64,000 nucleotides of DNA, taken from assembly GCA_009760855.2 (NCBI GenBank), contig WPIO01000006.1, forward strand, positions 11,247,501-11,311,500. Direction: 5' to 3'. Every line of letters begins with the position of its first letter. Position 1 is the first letter of the stretch. The DNA comes from Cristatella mucedo. Its lineage: Eukaryota > Bryozoa > Phylactolaemata > Cristatellidae. A program made the translations under genes and the position numbers. This document shows positions 10,373 to 22,143 of this stretch, one piece after another. The notes below the pieces were generated by a model that saw only the letters and a program-made list of their open reading frames with translations, had not been told where the DNA came from and made no database searches.

Positions 10373-13300
10373 TAGCTTGCTCACACCCCTTTTGCAATGC
10401 ATCACATTAGCAATGGACTGGAAGGAAGCAGCAGAGGTAGCCCACAGCTGCCCAGGTCATGACGTCGTTGCTCAAGTTGCATTTGACATATGGAGGAAAG
10501 CACGATGTGTGGGTGGCCTTAGCTGCCTTCCATTCCACTGTGTGTGCCGATGCAGTTAATCCTCGGTCGCACCTGCCTCGCACTCAGCTGTGTGTGCCCC
10601 TCCGGCTACTCCTTGCTCGCACCACACCATGCCAGCCTATTTGAGACTTAGGCTGTAGCAAATTTTTGCGTGCTGCATTTATTGCTAAATATGTTACTGC
10701 AGTAAATTATTTTATAAGGAGGAGCGAGGTCGTGAGGTGAACTCATGTGCTTGATCTGTTCATAGCACAAGCGTACGATAAGAGTCCTAGCTCTACTACA
10801 TTATGCATAGTCTGTACTATGGCTGTACTATGGTCTGGACTATGGCTCTATACGGTTTCCTTTGTCTCTTCATGTCACTTGAGTGGCTGTCAGCGAATAA
10901 AACAGTTCTTTTCATTAATATTTTCTTGAACTTAACATAGCGGTAATATGCTTCACCCAGGTCAGGTTCGAGTCCGGCATATTTCTCACTGATTTCCCAC
11001 ATATTTCTCACGGATAGTAGGGGTAAGTGCCGAATAAGCTCTTCTGGCGCTGACAGTCATTTGCCGTTATATAAAAAGGACACTTAAGTGAAAGAGATAA
11101 GTTTATATATTTACTATCTTTTTACTCAACTCATACTATCCACTATAGGCATAGCTGCCTTCCCTATCATAGAAGGTAGTTATCCCATCAGTCCCCACAC
11201 GAACACTGCTGTACACTTGCTGAACCAGCTAGGGAAGTAACCGCTTTACCCTCTTCCCTGCCTATCGCTAAAGAAGGCAGCTCTTCACTTCGCTCCCTTC
11301 TTGAACTCCATCCGTCCTCTAAACATTCTCCGCCACCACCGAAGACGGTAGCAGTATGCGCTTTGTATCAGCAATATCGAAACCATTGGTGATGTCACAA
11401 AATTAAAATTGATCCCTTCATGAGCGAAGAAAATTTAAAATCGATTTTACCGTGCCCGCGGTTCAGGCGCGTCGTTAGATCGAAGCGCAGCAGCTCAGCT
11501 CACCTTCGCGAGTCAGCAAGCACCCGCCTTCTCCTAGGTTCAGCTGCCTTACCTGTCCTTCAAGACCCTACTGTCAGCGAAATGCGAGACAAACTCTTTT
11601 TACTCGAGGCGCTGTTGTCCGAGTCCAAAGGGTTAAGTCGCAGGGTTAAGATCCACCGGCAGGCGCGTCTCCCGATTCAGCTCGTGCACCTGTCTCCCTC
11701 TCCGTCTTAACCGCCAGACCACACCCCTCCACCCCCCTCCGACTCCGAGCCGAAGACAGCCCCTTCCGTGTGGTCTCTGCTTCAGCTGACCATCTCATCA
11801 CCGAGTGCACCCTGCCACGAATATTGCTAAAACAAACTGTTAATATTAAATTTGAATTTTATTATTAATTAGCCATTTGCCTTTGGGCTTTTTGAAGCGC
11901 CGTCGACTCAAGCTCGACGCAATCGAAAAGCATGAACGTAACGCGCATGCGGCGCAATTTTCCCGGGGCCAGCAATTTCTTTCCCCCTTCAGAAAGGCAT
12001 CGGTTGCGGCTTCGTAATCGACTGCCTCTCGGTCATCCAGAGGCCAGGGCATGACCGATCTAGAAATGTTTGGGAGCGAGAGGTCAGCAGAGGCGACGTG
12101 AAACTAATGTGTGGCGATGACCAGTCTGGTGTATGTATGCCTGCTGGCTGATGATGTAATCGTCGTTGGCCGTGGCCGCCTTTTCAGTTTTTACCCTGCT
12201 TAATTTGAATGGTCGGCCATGAGACGGACTGTGTTTGTTGCAGTATTGGATAGCGCCGGCTTCGCTGTCTGCATGCGGCCGCACTGGCAATGGCCGAGCT
12301 GCAAAGCTTCGTCGTGGCTCGACTCTCTCCCAAGCCTCGACGAGCGGCATTACCATGCTAACAAGGCAGCCAAAGATAGATAGCGGCGGCCGCTCGCGGG
12401 CGGGCTCCCCGAGAAGATGTCGAGGTCGGCGAGCCGTCGTCGTCGGCGCGGCAACAGCGGTAGCGCCTTTAGCCGGTGAGTATGTCGTGGCTTCAACGAG
12501 GCCGTCGAGGCAAAGCGCCCCCGCAACTTTGCTTTGCCGCGACTGTCTGTAGCTGGGATCTGGGGCCACGACATGTGCGATAGATCGATCGAACGATGGG
12601 GCAGCAGCTCGATAACCAATCGTTCTGATTGCCGTGCTATGCTTCTGGGAGCTTCTGATGCTTTCATTCTGGTTTTTCTTATCGTCTTAAGGTGCTCGCT
12701 TGCATCGTGCTTTGCTTGACCAACATCAGCCAAAAGCTCGACCATGCTCGAAATGGTGTTGCCGCACTCCACTGAAAAAGCGGCAGTCATACTCATCCCG
12801 GCTGATCCAAGGCAAGCCCAACGACGTATTGTGAGTAATTTCATTCGCTTGCAAGAGATATTTTCGGCTTCACATCCTTAACCAAAACCAGCGATCAACC
12901 AAGGTAATACGAACACATGCAGCAGCTGCTTCTAACTGCCAAATGTCTGATTTTTTATGTTGATGTTGTTTACTGATGTCGATGTTGTTGATGTTGTTTA
13001 CTGTTGAAATGTTTGATTTTTTTTCTCATTGGTAAGTACAAACGGGAGATTACTCCCTTTGGCTGTTACTTGTTGGTATTGGCTCGACAAAGATTCCTGC
13101 TTTGCCAGCTATTTTTCGGAGACCTTGCCATCGACGCTGCCTTGTAGTTACATAAATAAGCTAGTTATATCTACCCGTGTGCTGCAACATTTGACTTCAG
13201 AAGTTAGCTACTGCTGTCTTAAAGCTTTACCGCCACATTCCAGTTTTGACTTGTCCAGTTCAGAACTTGGCCTTTGTGTTCCACTTTACTTTGGCAAGGC

Positions 13301-13599
13301 AAATACAACTTGACACCTAGTCGTGCTTTTTTTGTACCTCGTGAGCTATACCTGCTGTTAATCTTAGCTTGCAAGCGACGGGTTCAGCGGAGACCTAGTA
13401 CGGCTTGAATACGACGTATCTAGGCTGACTAGCTGCCTACCCGGTGTATGAGCATGCTGCATTCCCGGGATGCGTCCTGGGGAACCTGACTGTTTCCTTT
13501 ATTCTTTGCTTACCACTGCATAATCACGTGCACGATATTAGCCATTCCCTGGGTCCCACAGCAGGTCCTAGCTAGCTATTAAGTTGGCATATGAGCCGA
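10373..13599. other. No gene recognised
   Basis: The longest ORFs are 12,084-12,569 and 12,350-12,844 on the minus strand (161 and 164 codons) and 12,235-12,552 on the plus strand. They overlap each other in a GC-rich patch, which usually means few stops by composition. The 12,844 frame has a plausible amphipathic stretch (VELLADVGQAKHDASEHL), but I cannot assign a family. The start of 12,900-13,030 carries repeated TTGATGTTGTTTACTG. Confidence 0.4.
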
Positions 13600-13891
13600 C
13601 TCAAGATGCTACTGCTGTTAGCCGCCTGCAGGCGATGGTATTTGATCTGGCTGCATGTGCTACTATGTAAGTAAGCTTCAGGTGCTAGTATGTAACCTGG
13701 CTACATACGGGCTAGTTAGAGCAGGGCACAGATGCTAATACATGAGCCGGCTACAGGTACCAGCATCTGAGCAGGCTGCTGGGGCTAGTATGTAAACCGG
13801 AGTCAGGTGCTTGCATGTGTGCAAGCTACAGGTGCTATTGCATGAGGTAGCTAATGCACGAGAAGGCTACTTGTGCTAGCAGATCAGCCGG
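13600..13891. repeat. 25-bp minisatellite, about 11 units
   Basis: Successive units of 24-27 bases, most exactly 25, with consensus CTACAGGTGCTAGTATGTGAGC followed by CGG. Units start at 13,626, 13,651 and 13,676 and continue in register, with one 16-base partial unit near 13,851. Units have diverged from each other and there are no unique spacers, so this is not a CRISPR array. Confidence 0.85.
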
Positions 13892-14130
13892 AAAAACTTG
13901 CCGAGTTTGTAGCCCAAAAACCTGTAGCGATCAATGCATGCAGCAGGAACTGAACACTTCACCCAGCAAATTTGGGTTGGCCCGAGTAGCTGAAAGCCCT
14001 AATCCAAGAGAATTTGTCCCAGCTTCTGATCCTAAAAGCCCCCTCACCCGCAGGTTAGTGGAAATGAACCCCTCTGACTGATTAGGATCTGATCAGGCTA
14101 CCAGGGCTGACCATCTCTGTACACGTACTG

Positions 14131-14262
14131 ATCTATGCAAGCTACCGGTGATAACCCCCGTATTCCGACCCATACGGATCTGTGCAAGGTACTAGTGATA
14201 ACCCCCCTCCAGCCTACCCAGATCAGTTCTGGCTACTAGCGATAAACGCCCCCAGAGAGCAT
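14131..14262. repeat. Tandem repeat of about 46 bp, three units
   Basis: GATCTATGCAAGCTACCGG, GATCTGTGCAAGGTACTAG and GATCAGTTCTGGCTACTAG each lead into TGATAACCCCC or CGATAAACGCCCCC at 45-47 base spacing. Confidence 0.7.
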
Positions 14263-14535
14263 TGTCTCGATCAAAGCTTATGATGAATCAGCTGAGCATT
14301 CCCAGCGACTCTGTGTTTAGGTAAAAAACCCGGGGTCAGGGTCGGGGTACAGTAGCCTCCCGCTTAGCTACCCGGCACCCGTTTAAGAGCACATCTCAGA
14401 TAAGTACGCATATTTTCGCCTAGAATTCTGTGCTCAAGATTTATCTGTTAAACATGTCATGAATCGTCATTTGGTGAAGGTTTTGAAGTTTTTGCATTTG
14501 GTTTGGAGGGAGACTGCCCGGCTCTTGCTCTAAAA

Positions 14536-16136
14536 TTATTCAAACGATTTCTTAAGATCGTTATAAGTATCATCAGCTTCAATTTGAACTTCAGAGCAGA
14601 GCAGCTCATCCTCGATATCGAGAACCTGCTTATAAAGGGATTTGAACATCTGAAATACGACTCCACTTTCTAAACCTGCATTGAGATCTTGAGGATTAAC
14701 GTCGTCGTCACCATCATCCATCACACTTTCAATAATCTTCATATATTCCACAAGCTCGTCAACATCTTTCAATACCGCAGAAACATATTTCTAGTTATTC
14801 TTGTCATCAGCGTAAAGGAAATCTTCCAGTTCTGATGAAGCGATAGATAAATTCAATGTTTCGAATGCCTTTGAAAGTTCGGCGCCCACATCTGCAACGT
14901 TGCTATCAACCTCCAGTTCTGGCTCCAAAGTCATAACTTCGGCCTTGATGAAAGCATTTTTGATCGAGCTTGGAAAAACAGAATCCCAGGCTTCTTTTAC
15001 ATAACTAGCAGCATCGAGCAGCAACTGCGCCGAGTTCCCGTAAAAGACTCTTCGAGCACCAAGTCACCATCCTCGCCCCTGAGCTTTCTTTCGCCCTTTT
15101 TCCTACTCCCCAAGTACGTAAAAGTCAGGAACATCCTTGAGATACAAACATTTGCATCGCTTTTTCATAGCTGTGATTATTCCCATGTCACTAGGCTATT
15201 TTCAGCTTGTACAATTCGAAGAAAGAAAACGATTCAAATATTGTCGCGTTCGAAGGCTAAAAAATTCCCAGAGCGTTGTTCATCAGCAATATAACGCGAC
15301 ATCCTGTTCGTTTTTTCACTTCTGCAAAAACACCCTATCAAATCACTTTCAACATGTTCCAGCATCCATCCAAGCTTTTACTTGATTTAAATAAGGAGCT
15401 GGCCAATATCGGTTCTTAATGCAAGCTGGTTCTTCTGGTTTTCCGATCGAAGCCGAAGGAATTCTGTGATATCTGGTTTCGATGGCGAAAAAAATTACAG
15501 AAGCTTGATCTTTCGCCTTCATTTTACCGCTAGAGGTTAAGATATCTCGTCTGGAATAAGAAAGCTATATCTTGGAAGCAATCAAAAACAAATTCTGGTC
15601 CATTTTATAGACATTTTCAGGGTCATATTGCCCGATAATCGCGTAAAAGTTTTCCTAAAGCAGCCAACAAATCTGGATTGTTCTTGCTGACATCTGCTTC
15701 CTCCCCGTGCATAGAAATCTTCTGCAATCCACGCCGAACTCTGAATCGACTTAACCGTTGCCAGTATTCCTTAAAAATCTTATTCCAGAATTGAGACGCT
15801 CGAAGCGATGCTTTTTCCTTTGGCTATAGCGAACGATCGTGGTACAAACAGGCTGGCACGACGCATGCTGTCAATCCAGACAAAACGCATGTCCTCAAGG
15901 TCCCTACATCGTCCAACTGACGCTCGAAAAGTCTTCTCATTAGCCTCTTCAGCCATCAGGGCAGATCGACCTTGAATGACTTGGCGGTTCTCCCAATTCT
16001 TTCCCGTGGTACCTTCACCAACGTCGTCCTCCCAAGCTATCGCCCTCTTACTGAGAGCACACGCATTGCATAGCTTCGAGATGATTTCGCAACATTGAGA
16101 CACATTGAAATGCTTGCCATTTGGTTTCTTCGACAT
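14536..16136 (-). pseudogene. pogo/Tigger transposase, right copy, nearly complete but frameshifted
   Basis: The N-terminus (16,136-15,780) is essentially identical to the left copy: SKKPNGKHFNVSQC, then DLEDMRFVWIDSMRR. Further down the minus strand are YDPENVYKMDQN (about 15,640-15,600, keeping the Asp where the left copy has Asn), SIGKPEEP, YWPAPYLNQVKAWMD (about 15,400-15,360), a stretch near AITAMKKRCKCLYL, and YVKEAWDSVFPSSIKNAFIK at about 15,006-14,947. This last motif is typical of the region after the DDE core in Tigger proteins. An acidic C-terminal tail (14,933-14,536) follows, with VDELVEYMKIIES. The copy spans about 1.6 kb, close to the roughly 500-codon family size, but is broken by several frameshifts and stops. 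Terminal inverted repeats were not identified. Confidence 0.8.
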
Positions 16137-16534
16137 CGTAGAAGAATTGAAGCTGTAAGGAACGGGACAGATTTAAAGGACGAGAGAGTAAATCAAAAGA
16201 CAGATAGAAAGAGGAGATGGGGAAACGCGAGGCAAGTCAATGAAAAACAACACATCGATGTTGAATGAAACCGTCGGACCGCGCATGCGCATCACAATAC
16301 ACACCGTTCTTCGCAGTATAGGCAAGTGCTCCGGAAAGTGCGAGGCATACCAAATTATACACCAACCGGCTAAGTACGCACAAACTTCGCAGGTTGTGCA
16401 CTCAAACAGGAGACAACTGTACCGATGCTGGGTCACACCCTCGGTGGTGGGAGCATCTGAGCGTGTTCTGGGTGTTGAACCACAACCACTTGCAGGTGCC
16501 TAAGTCAGCTGATGCTGTTAAGCCCTCCTCAGTC

Positions 16535-17180
16535 TCATTGGTTCGTGTAGACTACATGTTGTGTCATCCTTAGCAGGTCACCAGTGCTTCGAAACCTTCG
16601 CCTTAGGTCCAAACCGGACTGGAGGTCCTGCTGCAACCTAGAGGTGGTTTCGAAGGTAGCAGTTAATCGCTCCGGGCACTCACTGTTGTGCGAAAGGTCA
16701 TTCCTACCAGCGTTTAAGACAGCTACGGTAATCGGCCGCGCATTACCGGCCGGACTACCTAGTTCAGTTACCAATACCTCACATTACTGTAGATAGTCAT
16801 CCTTGATTGTCTTAGGCCAGAACAAGTACACATCGAAGGATCTAGCTCCCAGAAAGAGAGAAAGATGCTTGTGGTAGACTGATTGGTCGACACCGTATAG
16901 TTCGAGCCTTAGCTCCGATGTCAGCAGCCAACTTGCCAAGTCATCACCGACATGAAAAAGCTCAATCAGCATTGCTGTAGGCCACCGTTACCGCCGAAAC
17001 AGCTTGTACGCTGACCGTCTGACGCTAAGCCTAGAGAGAGATTGAGTTCTCTGAGGGTGCTTTATCAAGTGAATTATTATTATTATTATTAAGCACGTGC
17101 AGTTACTCAAACAAAGAAAGGCAGACACCGAAGATGCTTTGACACTTGTGTATTTCGTCGATGGTCTGAGGTTGCTCTGA
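16535..17180 (-). pseudogene. gag-like remnant in right arm
   Basis: Counterpart of the 7,960-8,435 remnant, with VGDDLASWLL and then ELRLELYGVDQSV (16,950-16,890) and VTELGSPAGNARPITVAV from 16,774. It is interrupted by stops and by the 60-bp insertion near 17,060. Confidence 0.5.
17031..17090 (+). mobile_element. 60-bp LINE-tail insertion with target-site duplication
   Basis: Begins CTAGAGAGAGATTGAGTTCT, ends GTGAATTATTATTATTATTATT, and is flanked on both sides by TAAGC (17,026-17,030 and 17,090-17,094). At the matching place in the left arm (around 7,940) the flanks are continuous, with a single copy of TAAGC in reverse complement. It is therefore a clean insertion of only the LINE 3' end. 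Confidence 0.85.
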
Positions 17181-17498
17181 ACAGCCGTTCTCACCTCTGT
17201 CCTGTTTCTTACCACATGCCTTTCTCCAGAAAAGTGACTCACCCGTATAGAAACATTAACTCATTTAACTGCAATGCCATATAAACCATAAACGGATAAA
17301 ACCATTAAACACAATAAGCCATAAAACCACAGAACCGACACCAACCTGCTGTCGGCAGGCAATGTTGCTGTCTCTGGCATACGTACTGGAGATGGATGTC
17401 ATGCAGCTCTCGTCGGTATGCGTCCTATCGTCGACATCCATCATGTCTTTGGCATCCATGCTACTTTCATCGACATTTTTTCTTCGGTGTCTGTCCTG

Positions 17499-17830
17499 TC
17501 ATCGGCTCTTGAGAGCCGAGCGAACCATCGCCATTGTCATCGAATCGCTAGAATTCGGATCTATGGAGCCCAAGGCTACGATTTTCCAGCTGGCCTCTTT
17601 TGGACGTGCACGCCCACGGCCGTTCGGCTTTGGAGTCCGGCCGAGCGACGAGAAGGCGCTCTCACCGGCAGTGAGCAGAGCTTCCATGGTGTGAGTCTGG
17701 CCTCGCCTGATGGCGTAGAAGAGCAGTATGCAGCCGTTGCAGTGGCGAGCCTCCAAGTCGTAGCCAGCTGCAATGAGTTGGCGGGCGAAAGTGCTGCAGC
17801 ACTCGAAAGCGAGGACGGCAACGGTGGCAT
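17499..17830 (-). pseudogene. Ankyrin-repeat-like fragment
   Basis: Minus-strand frame from 17,830 reads AFECCSTFARQLIAAGYDLE and then ARHCNGCILLFYAIRRGQTH, TMEALLTAGESAF. The spacing fits one and a half ankyrin repeats (…LI.AG.D.EAR...G...L.YA...G....EALL.AG). The remaining codons down to 17,499 have no recognisable domain. It could be a single exon, a gene fragment or part of a mobile element. I see no splice sites that settle this. Confidence 0.4.
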
Positions 17831-18249
17831 TTAGGCTATGCTGGTCGGCTCATTCCGCCTCCTTGCCCGGATTGAGCACCCGCAAGAGGCTGACTTCGGG
17901 CGGCGGCCTTCGAGCGGCGACGGCAGTGGCATGTCGCATTTTTCTTCAGCTCTGGCTGCCGAGACGCCCCAGACACGCTTGCCACGTCCTCGCCGTTCGT
18001 GCGATCACTGTATCCGCTCTCTCGTGTGCTGGCTCTCAGGGCAGATCGAGCACCACTTCTGCTTATCCCATACGAAATCACATTTTTCTTGATCTCTATA
18101 TCACAATCCCAGCAACAGCATTAAACTGCTGTTCCAACAGGTGGGCTACCTCAGCCACTCGATGAAGGCCTGCTGGAGCACGGACTTTAGCATCCATCGT
18201 GCTGCTTATGCCACCAGCCTCTTTGAACCGCTATGGTATCGCTACTAGC

Positions 18250-19290
18250 CTTTACCCATAGCCAGGGGTTAGATTCATGTCTCTTCCCTCTGCCACATGC
18301 CGCTTGGCTAGTGCCTCACCCACCTTCTTAGGGGAGCATCGTACTTTTGTTCCGATGCCTCTTTGCTCCCTGCCACCGTCTTCTCCGGAACCATCGGCGC
18401 CGACTCGATGGCTGCCGGCTCTCTCTGGCTCTCCGGCTCTCCACCGGTGCATCCCCGGCCCACGCCACCTCTCTAGTGGACGCCGTTGCTTCTATGGTAG
18501 ACCCCATCGTATCTCTGGCGCACGCCGCCATCTCTCTGTCGGACACTGCCACCTCTATGGCGGACGCCACCACCTCTGTGGGCGCTGCGTTTAGCGCTCT
18601 GTCCTGTGCCGTATCTTGAGTCTGCGGCTGCTCTGCGTCCTGCTGCGACTCTCCGGCCTGCCCTGCCTCTCTGCCAGACGCCTCAACCCTATTGCTGACC
18701 CCGTCGCCTCGCAGAACATCGTCGCCTCCTGGCATACTATCGGCACTTGGCAAGCCACCACAACTTGCATCGCCGTCGCCACATGCCATACAGTTGCAGT
18801 CTCGCAGACCTCTGTTGTCCAGTACACTAACAGCAATTGCTTCAGCCGCTTCTGGTCGCTCCTATCTGCCTCCTCATTCCGACCAGCATTTACCGTAGCC
18901 TTGCTCAGCCGACGCGTTTGTCCATCATAGCTTGCAAGTGTGGTTACCAAAGGCTCACGCAGCAGTAGATAGTCGTCCTTGATTGTCTTAGGCAAGTCCA
19001 AGTACACATCAAAGTCGCTCCCTTTCAGGAAGAGAGGCAGATAATTGTGCTAGACTGACAGATCGACATCACACAGTTCGAGCATTAGCTCCGAGTCCAG
19101 CAGCCAAATTGTCAAGTCATAACTGACATGTATATGCTCAAGCAGCGTTGCTGTAGGCCACTGTTACCGCCAAAATAGCTTGAAGGCTGATGCTTTGATA
19201 CCAAGCACGCGCCGGCATACAAACGACGAAAAGCGGACACAGTGGGGAGCTTAAACACTTTTGTATTTCGCCAACGGTCTCAGCGAGGCC
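18250..19290 (-). pseudogene. gag-like retroelement remnant, copy 2, with heptad-repeat tail
   Basis: The minus strand from about 19,290 reads a capsid-like region with LLDSELMLELCDVDLSV, FDVYLDLPKTIKDDYLLL and REPLVTTL (about 19,000-18,930). It continues TVNAGRNEEADRSDQKRLK, ATVWHVATAMQV and SAIGLRRLAE, then, in a shifted frame (18,789-18,328), SMPGGDDVLRGDGV and VEASGREAG. It ends in heptads such as VASAIEV and TASTREV from 21-bp units at about 18,480-18,590. The order matches copy 1 at 1-949. No protease, RT or LTR was found next to it. Confidence 0.55.
18475..18590 (-). repeat. 21-bp coding minisatellite in gag-like copy 2
   Basis: Plus-strand units of 21 bases begin ACGCCGTTGCTTC, ACCCCATCGTATC, ACGCCGCCATCTC, ACACTGCCACCTC and ACGCCACCACCTC in register. 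It is the same period and frame as the repeats at 1-415. Confidence 0.75.
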
Positions 19291-21620
19291 ATAAGCCTGC
19301 CACTTGTTCGCACTGTCAATGTGATTCTTTCTCTTGTATGCTTATGAGTGCTGATCGTTCATGTTATCACAAACGTGTGGATATGACTCCTAATGAGCAT
19401 ATACAAGGAGCCCACAAAGAGCTTTCTATTTCACTGGTCCCTTGTATGTGTCTTGCTATAATTATTACTACGTGTATGCATTTGGAAAAAGGACATTCGG
19501 AGTGTAGTTTAATTTCTCATATGCACAGGCGCCCAGCTGCTTCAGAGCCGTCGTCATACCCAGTGGCCACAGCCATCACTGGCGAGCAAGCTCGGTGGCC
19601 TGAGGTGGTGGTCGTTCCGAATCCAGTGTATTTTCGGAAAAACTGCTTTGGCTGAGCCCGTCACGTTTACGAGCACTGCGTATTTGGCCTGGATTCTCAT
19701 CGGTTTTTACCCGTCTAATCAGACGCAGAAGCCGCACGGTACGCTTGTAACATTCGGTGTCGAAAGTGTGGGATAGTCGCTGAGGACCCTTAGCAGTCCT
19801 CTTGTGCTAGTTCCCATTGCTTGTGACGTAATTGGTGATCGTTGAACATAAAGAAAAACTGACGGCGATAGTGAGTCATATAATCATGAAATAGCTGTCA
19901 GTTATGCTGAGCTTCGGGACTCAAAACATTTCCATGAACTTCTGCGAAATTTGATTCAGTGCTTGGCCAAAATTCAGCAAATAGGCGAAGACTATCTTTT
20001 TGGACCTTACGCGACTTATGAAAATATTCTCACGCCATGGATATGTTGAGGCGATACAGGCGGCTGAGCAGCGCATCGCTGCATTGAGACGTACTTGTGC
20101 TCGTAGTATGGATGCACTGAAGGCAGAGGTTTTCCATCGTCTGAGACAGAAGCTAGATATACCTACTGTAAATGTCACGGCTAACCAGCAGTTTGTTGAG
20201 ATTGTTACAAGGGTGGAAATTGAGTGGGGTAACGACAGCACCCGGCTTGAACTTACTACGGTTAATCTAGAAGAGTGCGGATGGATTAGGTCGATCGAGA
20301 AGCCCGTCATTGTGACTTTACTCGAGAGCTTATAAATGACTGACGATCACGTGCATGTACCTTGGCCTTGACAGACGATTTGAGGCGGGAAGTGATAGTT
20401 TTTTCAGAGCCGGTTTTAGTCACTGTGGAGCCTGTGACTGTTGTAATCTCCTCGCCTCGAGACTGCGACCGTTCGAACGTCTATGAGATTATGAAGTGCT
20501 GCTCTAACGCCGAACCTGCCACTGTCTCTGACTGCAAGCCTACTACAGACTATGTCTGGACCAAAAGTAGTGTGACTGTTGCCAAGTAGTGCTACATGCC
20601 AAACGAGGGACTGTTTTGACAATGTTCAGTGTAGTGACAATGCTACATGCCGCATGCCGATGCTACACGATGATGGAGGGCGACTTCATGTCTATGTCGC
20701 AAACTATAAGTTTCAATGGTTAATACTTTTCGAATGCTTTCCGATCTGAGGACACGTTTTCTTTCGGGTGTCATTATATCTTCGCGACTTCGTCTGCGAC
20801 AATGCCATTGACGTTGCAACCTGATGAATGCAATTTTGTCATTGTGGATTACATAAATGTCGACCAACGTCGAGCGGTTACGACCATGCTACGGTTGCTG
20901 AAACGGCGCGTCAAAAAATCAAATGCATTGGACTTCTTATTCCGATTCGCAGTAACCTATCCGTTCACTGCGTTTCAAAAGTCTGCCAGTGGGTGTTTGC
21001 CTCTAAGTGAGGTTAGACCCCGAACGTTATCTATCAAATCCACAGACTAACTGAACTAAAGGCAACGAAGACTCTATTGCTGAAGCAACGCCATTACTGA
21101 GCAGGATAAGGTGAATTCACAATGTCTCGGCTTTTGTGCAGGGAAGTCTGCTGCTCCCTGTGTTTTATGTACTGATTTCGTTCTAGTATGGGATACCTTC
21201 GAGTATCTATTAAGATAACACTACCGCTAACGGTGCTCGTCTGTCTCCAGACTTGTGAAGTGCTGACGACCTGAACAGATGAATAGCAGAAAGTTCTGAA
21301 GTGCACGAGACGCTTTGAGATGCAGCTCGTTAGTTAGACTGCTGTTGGCGAGGAAGATTAAGTCAAGGCAGCCACAGCGACAGCTTAGAAGATGACGGTA
21401 CCCAAAAATTCTCGGTTTTTAGGTAGTGTTAGAGCGTGCTGATGTGACGAAGCCGAATGTTGACAACTACCGTAGCTAATTGTTCGCTTTTTTTTATTCA
21501 TGGCCAAAGACAGACTTTACTACGGCGCCAGCTAAACCAGCCTAATTAAGGTGGTTAATTACTGCTCGCAGGTTCTTAGAACTAGCTACGTGAAATACCA
21601 GGTGCAGCAGTAAGACGTGG

Positions 21621-21622
<2 letters not shown>
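19291..21622. other. Unassigned region with a possible decayed ORF
   Basis: On the plus strand, 19,900-20,335 reads two linked frames: YAELRDSKHFHELLRNLI and GEDYLFGPYATYENI, then after a shift near 20,030 EAIQAAEQRIAALRRTCARS and LKAEVFHRLRQKLDI, to a stop at 20,335. The helical, charged composition looks more protein-like than its surroundings. I recognise no family, and the apparent frameshift suggests decay. ORFs at 20,362-20,589 and 20,802-21,050 are also unassigned. Confidence 0.3.

Positions 21623-21692
<70 letters not shown>
21623..21692. repeat. (CA)n microsatellite
   Basis: Uninterrupted CA dinucleotide run of about 70 bases. Confidence 0.98.
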
Positions 21693-21694
<2 letters not shown>

Positions 21695-21828
21695 GGCCAA
21701 AGAATAGTGCCGTCAAACATATTAAGACCATAGTAGATCAAGCGCTTCTCAAAAAATTCCGATGCGATCACTGAAAGCTAGATTGCTGGCATGGCACTTA
21801 CGCTAGGGCTAGGGGGTATGCAACCCAC

Positions 21829-22138
21829 TCATTCGGACTCATTGTTCATTACGCGGTCAGGCGTCCATCTTGGTTCGGTCACCTTTCGATTTAATCTTCG
21901 CAGGCCATTTTCACTATCACGCACGTGTTGGCCATCACCTGTTGCCATGCTGTACTGCTTACCAGCACCAACATCCTCGTCATCGTCAGTGAGAATCGTG
22001 TTGTCGCCGTTACCTGAACTATCTAAATCACTGCCTTGCGAACCACCGGTCCACGTAAAATGACCAGACTCGTGGTTTTTCCAGAGACGATTAGCATGCA
22101 CATTTTTAGGTTTCATCTGCGGTGAAGAGCGAATGCAA
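21829..22138 (-). pseudogene. Gypsy pol, post-integrase tail
   Basis: Reads VCIRSSPQMKPKNVHANRLW near 22,138-22,080 and then an acidic tail with GDNTILTDDDEDVGAG. The K.K.VH..RL pattern is the usual end of the Gypsy integrase C-terminal domain. It continues the frame region interrupted by the LINE at 22,144-24,008. Confidence 0.65.
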
Positions 22139-22143
22139 ACAGT

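Larger units (their letters stand above)
15445..17180. repeat. Right arm of the long inverted duplication
   Basis: Reverse-complement partner of 7,857-9,562. It differs by scattered substitutions, small indels and one 60-bp LINE-tail insertion at 17,031-17,090. The arms are separated by about 5.9 kb. Confidence 0.85.

Noticed and set aside
12084-12844. Two overlapping minus-strand ORFs of more than 160 codons
   Set aside because: Not called as genes: they overlap each other and a plus-strand ORF in GC-rich DNA, with no motif I can name.
13600-13891. Possible CRISPR-like array
   Set aside because: Units are contiguous and diverged, without unique spacers, and the genome is animal-like. It is a minisatellite.
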